Shown: positions 38,224-49,195 of the stretch, in pieces
Position numbering within the stretch: position 1 is the stretch's first letter
How the letters are laid out: each line of letters begins with the position of its first letter
NCBI RefSeq assembly: GCF_022965805.1
Contig: NW_027331259.1
Coordinates: 496,001 to 560,000, forward strand
Source: Primulina eburnea
Taxonomy: Eukaryota; Streptophyta; Magnoliopsida; Lamiales; Gesneriaceae
Reading direction: 5' to 3'
DNA: 64,000 nt
Translations under genes and position numbers: made by a program
Notes under the pieces: model-generated
Database searches by the model: none
The model's input: the letters and a program-made list of their open reading frames with translations, nothing else
What the model was told of the DNA's origin: nothing

Positions 38224-40286
38224 TGTAATGCCCGAAATTTGATCATTTTAATCAGATGTTGATTAATTGGCATGATTAACGTTATAAGAACTCAAATGAA
38301 CCGATACGACAAGGCCGGGCGTCGTTGCACTTGTTAGCCAAGTATTTGGGGCAGAAACTTCGGCGCTCGAGCGGTAGAAAAGCACCGCCCGAGCGCCAAT
38401 GTATCGCAAGTTATTGCTCGGACAGAAGGTTCGGCGCTCGGGCGGTAGATTTCGACCGCCCGCGCGCCAAGGGCGCGTCTTGAAAATTCTGGACAGAAGG
38501 TACCGCGCTCGAGCGGTAGATTTGCACCGCTCGAGCGCCACCCGGAAATCATGAAAGGTAGCCACGTTTCTTCAGACATGCAGCGTTGGTATATATATAT
38601 ACATTACATGCCTAAATCCCTCAGGAATCATAAACGAAGATCGAGAAAAGGGTTCAGAATAAGAGTTGAAAATCCTTACGCCTTTTGTGCGAAATCCGCC
38701 CGTCTGATTTTGAATCCGACTTCAGTACTGTGTTCCTATCAACGCAGGCTACAACTGGACGTAAGTTTTGTTACGTTTAGACATGATTTGAATTTATAAT
38801 ATTGTCAGAATTGAATATGATTCAGATATGATGTTTCTACTACCGTAGACATCATAAAATTGAAGTCAGATTAAAGAACAAACTGTTCCTGTAATTGTTA
38901 TGATTTTCGAAAGATATTGACTGAGATTTTATATCAGAATTGTGTTAATATTCAGAGTATGAATTATGTGGGCACAGATTATGAGTTCAGTGTTATATTT
39001 GTGATATTCAGATTGACGGGGTTATTCAGATTGTATTGTTATGCCGTCGGAACATCAGTTGAGTTAGATTGATCAGATTCAGACATGATTTCGATTAGAT
39101 TGTGATATTATTGATATGACTCAGATTGTATCTTGTTCAGACATTGATTAGATTGTATACTGAATTGAGTATTCATCAGAACAGATTGTATATTGAGTTA
39201 TTCACTGATACAGCGTATTCAATATTGTCATTTCAGATTCAAGATGGACAGATTTGAATACAGGTCTTCGTCATCGTCAGACCGGGACGACAAAGGTATA
39301 ATTCTTGTGATATTCGGGAAGCATAACTCAAATTAGATTAATTTGAGTTTCCCAATAAAATCACATACTAGATTATTGGTTATATTATGCTTTGTTACAG
39401 ATTGTTATACATTGCATTTTAAGATATTTATGCTTTGTGTACAGATTGTAATACATTGCATTTAAGATAGGAAAGTCTTGACAGCTCAGTCAGACTTCTA
39501 GACGTTCGGTGTATCGTACATAGGAGCAGACACCCTCCGATTGTAGCACCACGATACAGCCATGGCCGAAGTCTAGGAATAAGACGTACAGTTACCACGA
39601 TTGGTTGAGTAGGTAACAGCCATTGACGTCTTATTCATCACGGGATCCCTAGAGTTATAGTTGAGTCGAGTCTAGACATGATTTGACTAGAACTGCATGT
39701 GTTTAGAAATGTGGTTTCATAGAGTATGAAACCCATGTTTATTGCTTTCAGACATGATAGCCTGTGTTTATATGATTTGATATAGATTGCATGTTTATCT
39801 GAACTGAGTTGCATGCTTATTTTGAGTAGATTTCATAGAGTATGAAATCTATTGCTTTGAATATATTCATGATAGCATGTTTTATGATTTAGATTGTTTA
39901 TATACATGCTTACCATGTTTTATACTGGGATTTATTCTCACCGGAGTTATCCGGCTGTTGTCTTGTTTTGTATGTGTGCATGACAACAGGTGGGACAGGA
40001 TCAGGGTCGAGATGACGACGAGAGAAGACGAGTTTAGCGTGGTGATTCCGGACATGGATAGATTTGGTTTATTACTTGAACTTAGTAACTAAACCTTAGA
40101 CGTAGATTGTATAGTATTGTACTTTTCTACTGAATTGTAGTTGTTATGCAGATATGTATATTATTTAGATTCCATTACCTTCCGCATTTACATTTTAAAA
40201 AGAAAAATTTTTAGACCCTGTTTATCAGCATTGATAATTAAATCCCAATAAGGAGTAAGAAGATGATTAGCGTCCGGGTCCCCACA
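38224..40286 (+). repeat. 3' LTR of element B
   Basis: 2063 bp, the same length as the 5' LTR and differing from it at about 15 positions by eye. Followed by the second TGCAT and by the resumed leader of element A. Confidence 0.93.
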
Positions 40287-40515
40287 TGCATGATGTGTGC
40301 TAGCATGATTTATCGTTTCCCTATTACATGTTGTTTGTTATCTGAGTTGATTGCAGCATGTAATGATTAAGCCCGAATCATAACCGAGTCTCGGTCAGAG
40401 GTATATGATCAGAGGAGGGCTGAGACAGACTGTATAGATTTGGTACTAATCTGTTTGATATTCAGATATACCGCCTCGGAGATTTCCAGAAAGGGGTAGC
40501 ACTTCGTCTGAACAG

Positions 40516-41367
40516 ATGGATGTATCAGAAGCTCAACTAGAAGAAAAGATGAAAGAATTTGAGTTATTACAGCCGCCGATTCTGAGTGGTACCGAGACAT
40601 CTGAAGATTGTCAGAACTGGTTTGATGATATAGAAATCTTGTTTGATTTACTTGATTGTACAGATGAACAGAGGGTTAAAATGGTGCCTTACCAGTTACG
40701 AGAAGTCGCCAGGAGTTGGTGGATTACAAGTAGAAGAATGTGGGCAGAGAGAGGTACAATGATTTCGTGGGGAATATTCAGAACTGAATTCTATCGAAGA
40801 TTTTCCTCAGCGTCGTACAGAGAGGACAAGAAAGCAGAGTTTGAGAATTTGAGCCAAGGGCAGTTGAATATTGATGAATATACAGCCAAATTCTCTACTC
40901 TACTGCACTTTGCTCCTCAGATAGCTGGAAATAATGAAGCTGTAGTGAATCAATTCATTAGAGGATTGAATTCGGAGGTAGTTGCATTGATGAATTTGCA
41001 GCGACCTTACCATTTTGCTGACATCCTAAGTAGAGCGAAGAGAGCTGAGGCAAGTCTGATTAGACAATTGACAAGGTTGTGCGTGAAGCAACCCCAGACA
41101 CAGCAATCCCCTCTCCGATATGATCACGGCAGTACGAGTGGGAAGCAAGATTTGCTGAAAGTTCGAAAGAAGCCATTCAAGAAGTTAGGGGGTGATTCCT
41201 TGAGTTCCAGTAGTTCCAGCGCGAGCTATACTGGAGTGTATTGCAGGAGTTGCGGAGGGAGACATACCACTGATCAATGCCAGGGAGTGACTGGTAGATG
41301 CAATACTTGTGGACAGCCGGGGCACTTTGCTAAAGTCTGTCCCCAGAAGCGTTCCCGAAGATTGTAG
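40516..41367 (+). CDS. gag: Gag polyprotein of element A, intact 283 aa
   Basis: The best-preserved protein frame in the window. The retrotransposon gag domain spans about residues 30-180 (NWFDDIEILFDLL, SWW at 67-69, FENLSQGQLNIDEY at 109-122, then FAPQIAGNNEAVVNQFIRGL). A basic, Ser-rich linker follows. Two zinc knuckles end the protein: a short CX2CX3HX4C (C243, C246, H250, C255) and a standard CX2CX4HX4C (C262, C265, H270, C275). The first in-frame ATG is 40516, but the frame is open back to 40459. An IPPRR stretch at 40468 looks like the usual plant gag start with ATG changed to ATA. The pol that should follow is fossil. Confidence 0.85.
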   Translation: MDVSEAQLEEKMKEFELLQPPILSGTETSEDCQNWFDDIEILFDLLDCTDEQRVKMVPYQLREVARSWWITSRRMWAERGTMISWGIFRTEFYRRFSSASYREDKKAEFENLSQGQLNIDEYTAKFSTLLHFAPQIAGNNEAVVNQFIRGLNSEVVALMNLQRPYHFADILSRAKRAEASLIRQLTRLCVKQPQTQQSPLRYDHGSTSGKQDLLKVRKKPFKKLGGDSLSSSSSSASYTGVYCRSCGGRHTTDQCQGVTGRCNTCGQPGHFAKVCPQKRSRRL

Positions 41368-44045
41368 GGAACAAAGTTCAAAAGAAAACACAGATCTAGA
41401 ATTCACAACAGGTACTATTCTTTATAATTAGATTGCATATGTATTGATATATACTAATGCATTCCTTAAGATTATCCTTGAATGAGTTGCATGGAGATAT
41501 GCATTATCTGTTGGGTCTGTATGACTGTAATGTTTATGTACTTGTGTTGCTGATTTGATTGCATTATTGATAATAGTATGCTAAACAAGTACAAAACTCG
41601 AGTATAAGATTCAGACCAGATATGGTTGATGAGTAGCGATTTCACAGTAAGGATTCTAGATTTCGAATTCCTTTGATATCTGTGTTGTCTATGACTCGAT
41701 TGATACAGAAAGAAACAGATAGTATTCTCATGTATTCAGTAGATCTACTGAAATCGAGCCTAGCATTGGCAGATCTGCCAATGGTGTATGAGTGGGCTGA
41801 TATTTGCCTAGATAAGATTTCAGATTTGTTTTATATCCGACAGATAGATTTTAGAATTGAATTCAGGTCAGATATTGATTGTAATTTAGAATTCAGTACA
41901 GAATGACATTGAATGTATAGAATGATACTGAACGATTAGACAGAATTGAAAGAATTGACAGACTAGAATACTGTTTGAGAATTACAGATGATTGGGTATT
42001 CTCTTGAAGATATTTCAGTTCTGATCCTAAATTAATAGCGTTTATGTTCAGAGGTATTCTGAAGATCGTGCTGGGTATATCTATGATATTTGATATGTTA
42101 ACAGCATCTGATTGATTAAATGGAATATTTGAAGATTTATTGAATATTCAAAGAACCGTGATTATTGTATACAGAAATTAGTCAGGTAGAAATCAGATTT
42201 GAAACAGATTGTCTTCAGAATATGTGATATCTGCAGTTTGTATACCGATTTATTTGCACAGTTGAGACAGAAATCAGTGACTGTAAACGACACAGGTAAC
42301 AGATATATCAGAATTAGCAGAAATGTCAGAAAGTCAGAATTGCTGAGTTTTACAGATTTTCTTATTCTCTTATTTCCTTATTATGTTATATTTGCTGGCG
42401 TATTGTGATTGCTCTAAATCAGTATTTGAGACATCTTATATTGTTTGGGAGCATACTCTAATTGCAGAGGAGATATGGCAGATGATTTGGGAACTATGAA
42501 GATTGATCAGTAAACAGAATTATCAGTATTGCCATCAATCGTTGTTTTATGAGTTTTCTTAAACTCACTAGATCTGTATAGGTTATCTTTATCTCGAATC
42601 TGATTGATATTACTGTGGTTTGTATGTATGTTTGATACAGAATATTGTAAACAGTTGAGAGTTGCAACAGTTCAGAAATGTGATCAGAATGCTCAGAATT
42701 GTATTTCGATAATCAGAACAGAGTTTCGATTAGAGTAACTGATATGTGAATTGTGTTTGTATAAGATTGATTATTTTGTGATATCCGAATGTTTCAGAAT
42801 TGTATAACAGAATTGATAGTTATAATCAGAACCGAATACCAGGTAGGTATTTCTTCTTTATTTTATATTATTAACTGATTGTTTATACCGAATAGTGCGA
42901 ATCAGATATCACAAATGGTGTCAGACATGCACAGTGATGGATTCAGTTTCATTCGGATAACAGATAGTTGTGAGATAAGCAGATTAGAGCAATGATGGCA
43001 AAAAATTGTACATAAATGTTAGCAGGAATTGTACTGATAGGACTGAATTGCTAACAGGAGAAAGCAGAAAGATAGAAATCAGAAGATTTGTTACATAATA
43101 TGTATATTTCTGAATAGAAATGAGAGTACATTTCTATGGTTTTCGTAATGACATTACAACTATTTTCTTTAGATTATGATATGATATGATTATGATTGAC
43201 AGATTACTCAATCTATATCTATCAGTTTGTACCAGATTACGTACAAACAGAACTAGATGACATAGATCGATGTCAAAGAAATAATCAGATAGATTAGAAT
43301 ATTGAATAAGATGATATCAGATTGTGATTTTGATGGAGTTGTACTTGTAATAGACTGTATCATAAGCTCTCTTGTGTAGATTTATTACAGATTGACAGAT
43401 AGTCAGGGGGTAATAATCGACTATTGGAAGATTTTGGTAGAGTTTTAGAGTGCTAGATGTTAGCACTAATTGATATGATTCAGTATTACTGTGTGACTAT
43501 AGCTATCAGCTTATCAGAGGGGTAATGAGATAGTTATAGACAAAACAGTATACAGTGAATACTACAGATTTCTTTTGAAGAAAATTCGAAGAAAGATAAA
43601 GATAGTTCAGAATGAACAGATGTCATAAACCAACATTGGATGATGATGATTGGTATTTGGGGTCGAAGATTGTATATGTCTTTGTTTGAAATAAACAGAG
43701 GTGATAACAGCTGAAGATACGGATATGTGATAAGCTGTAGATTGATTTATACAGATGTTGTATAACCAATATAGCAAGATTGATTCTGTCAGAGTTACTT
43801 TAAGAAGTAGTATGATAGCATACTTTATGAAGTCTTATTCCAGATTTGAAATCAGAAGTTGATACAAGAAAGAGATTTCAGAACGGATTCACTGAGATGA
43901 GTTTAGAGGTATTATGATGTTATACTTCATGAATTCGTATTCCAGATGGGGATTAGGCATTTGAGTTTTGATTTAAACTCTAGTATACATTTCTGCTCGT
44001 ACATCTGAATTTATGTCTTATGAGTTCAGGGACGAACTCAGATCT
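41368..44045 (+). pseudogene. pol: Fossil pol of element A
   Basis: The same collinear relics as in element B. A protease-start-like GTILYN lies near 41412. The protease-RT border is at 41673-41906 (RLIQKETDS, YSVDLLKSSLALADLPMVY, QIDFRIEFRSD). An integrase zinc-domain-like QMVSDMHSDGFSFIR lies near 42910, and the pol tail (GAGTTCAGGGACGAACTC) near 44023. Stops and frameshifts are everywhere. A and B share the general decay but differ by many substitutions and indels. No other gene is visible in this stretch. Confidence 0.5.
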
Positions 44046-44059
44046 AAGAGGGGGAGAAA
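44046..44059 (+). other. Polypurine tract of element A
   Basis: AAGAGGGGGAGAAA immediately upstream of the 3' LTR. Confidence 0.93.
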
Positions 44060-46169
44060 TGTAATGCCCAGAAATTATGAGAAATGATAAGACAAGATTA
44101 TAAAGTGTTGCCAGGATGGAAAATAAGAAATTCTTGGAAATGCAGCACCGCACTCGCGGTGCCAGGCATCACCGCACCCGCGGTAAATGGACAGTAAGTT
44201 GACAAGAAAATCCCGTAGCCACACCGCACCCGCGGTATTAGACGGAGCGCACCCGCGCTGATGACACCGCACCCGCGGTCGTGTAAGCAGCGCACCCGCG
44301 GTCAAGCTTCGGGAAATCTAGATAGAATCGTCGAGACTGAAGCGCACCCGCGGTGCATATGTTACCGCACCCACGGTGCGACGTGCACCATGAAAAATGA
44401 GGCCACGTTTTATGAATTGCATGCAGTATATATAGAAGCGATTGACACGGTTGTTCTTCAGAAAATTCAGAAAGAGGCCAAAACTTTGAAAGAAAATCCT
44501 TACGCCTTTTTGATTTGCGATTGTGGAAGATCCATCTATCAGAATTCGAATCTGAAAGTAGTATTGTTCTCCTCGTACTACGAGCTATACAAGGACGTAA
44601 GTTTTGTTACGTTTTGAGATGTTTTGAAAATATGATGTTGCTAGAATTGCATGTGATTCAGATATGGCGTTTCTACTACCTTAGATATCGTATAATTGAA
44701 GTCAGATTAAAGAACAGACTGTGTCTGTAATTATTATGATTTTTGAAAGATATTGACTGAGATTCTATATTAGGATTGTGTTAGTATTCAGAGTATGATT
44801 GTATTGGCACCGATTATGAGTTTCAGTATTATATTTGTGATGTTCTGATTGACGGGGTTATTCAAATTGTATTCTTATGCCGTCGAAACATCAGTTGAGT
44901 TAGATTGATCAGATTCAGATATGTGTTCGATTAGATTGTGATATTACTGATATGACTCAGATTGTCTCTTGTTCAGACATTGATCAGATTGTATACTGAT
45001 TTGAGTATTGATCAGAACAGATTGTGAATTGAGTTATGTACTGATACAGCGTATTCGATATTGTTTTTTCAGATGGATATGGACAAAGTTGAATACGGAT
45101 CATCATCTTCGTCAGACCGGGACGACAAAGGTCATGTGATATCTGGGAAGATATAACTCAAATCAGATCTTATTTGAGTTTCCCAATAAAATCACATACT
45201 AGACTATTATTTATGTTTTGATATGATTGTTTATAGATTTGTTTATAGAACTTGTATACAAATCTTGCTATGCTTTGTTTACAGATCTTGTGGCATTGCA
45301 TTAGAATGATTATGTTTGTTTACAGATTGTGTATTCATGCATTAAGATAGGACAGTCTGGAGATCAGGCAGACTTCTAGATGTTCGGCGATATCTCAGCT
45401 TAGGGTAAGATCACCGCCCCTATTGTAGACGTGGATACAGATCAGGCCGAAGTCTAGGAATAAGACGGACATCACCTCGATTGGGAGGGTAGGTGACAGA
45501 CAGTGCCGTCTTATTCACCCCGGGATCCCTAGAGTTATAGTCGAGTCGAGTCTAGACATGATTTGACTAGAACTGCATGTGTTTAGAGATGTGGTTTCAT
45601 AGATTATGAAACCCATGGTTATTGCTTTCAGTCATGATAGCATGTTTATCTGAATTGAGCTGAATGGCATGTTTATCTGAATTGAGTTGCATGCTTATTT
45701 TGATTTGACTTCATAGATTATGAAATCTATTACTTTTGAATATGAACATGATAGCATGTTTTATGATTTAGATTGTTTCTATACATGCTTACCATGTTTT
45801 ATACTGGGATTTATTCTCACCGGAGTTATCCGGCTGTTGTCTTGTTTTGTATGTGTGCATGACAACAGGTGGGGCTGGATCAGGGTCGAGATGACGATGA
45901 GAGAAGACGAGTTAGCATGGTGATTCCGGACTTGTAGCAGACTTGGTTTATTACTTGAATTTTAGTAATTGAACCTTAGATTTAGGTTGTACAGTATTGT
46001 ACTTTTCTACTGAACTGTAGTTTTTATACAGAGATGTATATTGTTTAGATTCCATTACCTTCCGCAGTTACATGTTAAAAAGGAAAAATTTTTAGACCCT
46101 GTTTTATCTTAATTGATAATTAAATCCCAAAGATTATTAATAAGACAGATCAGCGTCTGGGTCCCCACA
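44060..46169 (+). repeat. 3' LTR of element A (A6)
   Basis: 2110 bp, TG...CA (end CTGGGTCCCCACA), followed by AAAGT and satellite. It keeps the hairpin unit lost in A5. It lacks ATAATT near 45132. Its TATA box is at 44427. The satellite monomer after it is of the non-hybrid type (GCATGCAAAAG, GACGACTTC), unlike those after A1 to A4. Confidence 0.93.
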
Positions 46170-47982
46170 AAAGTCTTCCGAAAGTAACTCAAGAATTTAA
46201 CATCGCGACCAGAAAAATAGTTCTAGGCATGCCATGCAACCTAACGACTTCTCTAAAGAACAAATCCGCATTTTTTGAAGCATCATCGGTTTAATGACAA
46301 GCTATAAAATGTGCCATCTTAGATAATATATCCACAACAACAAAAATAGAATCCATCCCCTTCTTAGTCCTAGGCAACCCCAAAATAAAGTCCATAGAAA
46401 TGTCAATCCAAGTTCTTTTTAAGAATAGCATGCAAAAGTGTTCCCAAATTTCAATTGACGACTTCATTTTGTCCATCCGTTTGAGGTTGACAAGTAGTAG
46501 AAAACAACAATTTTGTGCCTAGTTTAGCCCATAAAGTCTTCCAAAAGTAACTCAAGAATTTAACATCGCGACCAGAAACAATAGTCCTAGGCATGCCATG
46601 CAACCTAACGACTTCTCTAAAGAAAAAATCCGCAATGTTTGAAGCATAATTGGTTTTATGACAAGCTATAAAATGTGCCATCTTAGAGAATCCATCCACA
46701 ACAACAAAAATAGAATCCCTCCCCTTCTTAGTCCTAGACAACCCCAAAATAAAGTCCATAGAAATATCAATCCATGTTCTTTTTAAGAATAGCACGCAAA
46801 AGTGTTCCCAAAGTTCTATTAACAACTTCAGTTTTTACATCCGTTTGAGGATGACAAGTAGTAGAAAACAACAATTTTGTTTCAAGTTTAGCCCATAAAG
46901 TCTTCCAAAAGTAACTCAAGAATTTAACATCGCGACCAGAAACAAAAGTCCTAGGCATGCCACGCAACCTAACGACTTCTCTAAAGAACAAATCCGTAAT
47001 GTTTGAAGCATCATCGGTTTTATGACAAGCTATAAAATGTGCCATCTTAGAGAATCTATCCACAACAACAAAAATAGAATCCCTCCCCTTCTTTGTCTTA
47101 GGCAACCCCAAAATAAAGTCTATAGAAATTTCAATCCAAGTTCTTTTTAAGAATAGCACGCAAAAGTGTTCCCAAAGTTCTATTGACAACTTCAGTTTGT
47201 CCATCCGTTTGAGGATTACAAGTAGTAGAAAACAACAATTTTGTGCCAAGTTTAGCCCATAAAGTCTTCCGAAAGTAACTCAAGAATTTAACATCGCGAC
47301 CAGAAACAATAGTCCTAGGCATGCCATGCAACCTAGCGACTTCTCTAAATAACAAATCCGCGATGTTTGAAGCATCATCGTTTTAATGACAAGCTATAAA
47401 ATGTGCCATCTTAGAGAATCAATCCACAACAACAAAAATAGAATCCCTCTCCTTCTTAGTCCAAGGCAACCCCAAAATAAAGTCCATTGAAATGTCAATC
47501 CAAGTTCTATTTAAGAATAGCACGCAAAAGTGTTCCCAATGTTCTATTGACAACTTCAGTTTGTCCATCCGTTTGAGGATGACAAGTAGTAGAAAACAAC
47601 AATTTTGTGCCAAGTTTAGCCCATAAAGTCTTCCAAAAGTAACTCAAGAATTTAACATCGCGACCAGAAACAATAGTCCTAGGCATGCCATGCTACTTAA
47701 CGACTTCTCTAAAGAACAAATCCGCAATGTTTGAAGCATCGTCGGTTTATGACAAGCTATAAATGTGCCATCTTAGAGAATCTATCCACAACAACAAAAA
47801 TAGAATCCCTCCTCTTCTTAGTCCTAGGCAACCCCAAAATAAAGTCCATACAAATGTCAATCCAATTTCTTTTAAAGAATAGCACGCAAAAGTGTTCTCA
47901 AAGTTCTATTGACAACTTCAGTTTGTCCATCCGTTTGAGGATGACAAGTAGTAGAAAACAACAATTTTGTGCCAAGTGTAGC

Positions 47983-48612
47983 TCATAAAGTCTTCCAAAA
48001 GTAACTCAAGAATTTAACATCGCGACCAGAAACAATATTCCTAGGCATGCCATGCAACCTAACGACTTCTCTAAAGAACAAATCCGCAATGTTTGAAGCA
48101 TCATCGGTATTTTGACAAGCTATAAAATGTGCCATCTTAGAGAATCTATCCACAACAACAAAAATAGAATCCCTCCCCTTCTTAGTCCTAGGCAACCCCA
48201 AAATAAAGTCCATAGAAATGTCAATCCAAGTTCTATTAAAAATAGCACGCAAAAGTGTTCCCAAAGTTCTATTGACAACTACAGTTTGTCCATCCGTTTG
48301 AGGATGACAAATAGTAGAAAACAACAATTTTGTGCCAACTTTAGCCCATAAATTCTTCCAAAAGTAACTCAAGAATTTAACATCGCGACCAGAAACAATA
48401 GTTCTAGGCATGCCATGCAACCTAACGACTTCTCTAAAGAACAAATCCGCAATGTTTGATGCATCATCGGTTTTATGACAAGCTATAAAATGTGCCATCT
48501 TAGAGAATCTATCCACAACAACAAAAATAGAATCCCTCCCCTTCTTAGTCCTAGGAAACCCCGAAATAAAGTCCATAAAAATGTAAATCCAAGTTCTTCT
48601 TAAGAATAGCAC
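47983..48612 (-). pseudogene. In-frame fusion of integrase-core monomers (209 aa)
   Basis: A TATTAAAAATAG border (363-bp spacing) joins two monomers in one frame, with [14 protein letters not shown] across the join. Both halves carry VSGRDVKF. A fossil frame without a promoter. Confidence 0.7.
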
Positions 48613-49195
48613 GCAAAAGTGTTCCCAAAGTTATATTGACAACTTCAGTTTGTCCATCCATTTGAGGATGACAAGTAGTAGAAAACAACAATTTTGTGCC
48701 AATTTTAGCCCATAAAGTCTTCCAAAAGTAACTCAAGAATTTAACATCGCGACCAGAAACAATAGTCCTAGGCATGCCATGCAACCTAGCGACTTCTCTA
48801 AAGAACAAATCCGCAATGTTTGAAGCATCATCGGGTTTATGACAAGCTATATAATTTGCCATCTTAGAGAATCTATCCACAACAACAAAAATACAATCCC
48901 TCCCCTTCTTAGTCCTAGGCAACCCCAAAATAAAGTCCATAGAAATGTCAATCCAAGTTCTTTTTAAGAATAGCACGCAAAAGTGTTCCCAAAGTTCTAT
49001 TGACAACTTCAGTTTGTCTATCCGTTTGAGGATGACTAGTAGTAGAAAACAACAATTTTGTGCCAAGTTTAGCCCATAAAGTTTTCCAAAAGTAACCCAA
49101 GAATTTAACATCGCGAACAGAAACAATATTCCTAGGCATGCCATGCAACCTAGCGACTTCTCTAAATAACAAATCCGCGATGTTTGAAGTATCAT
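48551..49195 (-). pseudogene. Open frame across two integrase-core monomers (214 aa)
   Basis: The frame begins out of phase in one monomer and becomes in-phase integrase core in the next ([34 protein letters not shown]), then leaves phase again. It shows that frame openness here is a by-product of the repeats, not selection for one protein. Confidence 0.6.

Larger units (their letters stand above)
32329..40286 (+). mobile_element. Nested family B LTR retrotransposon
   Basis: Inserted in the leader of element A with target-site duplication TGCAT (32324-32328 and 40287-40291). LTRs of 2063 bp each flank a 3.8-kb interior with a primer-binding site, an interrupted gag, fossil pol and polypurine tract. 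By eye the LTRs differ at about 15 sites, with no length change, so the insertion is fairly young. B is a close relative of A: leader, gag and the 3' two thirds of the LTR align, but the U3 hairpin motifs are different. Confidence 0.93.
30082..46169 (+). mobile_element. Full-length family A LTR retrotransposon, carrying nested element B
   Basis: Layout on the plus strand: 5' LTR (30082-32173), primer-binding site, leader, nested element B (32329-40286), rest of the leader, gag (40516-41367), fossil pol, polypurine tract and 3' LTR (44060-46169). AAAGT flanks both ends (30077-30081 and 46170-46174). Without B it is about 8.1 kb. The fossil protease-RT border and integrase segments are of Ty3/gypsy type, and the SKSxxxL-like integrase relic differs from the SKMAHF type of the satellite. 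So this family is probably not the satellite's source. It could have moved only with enzymes from another element. Confidence 0.92.
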
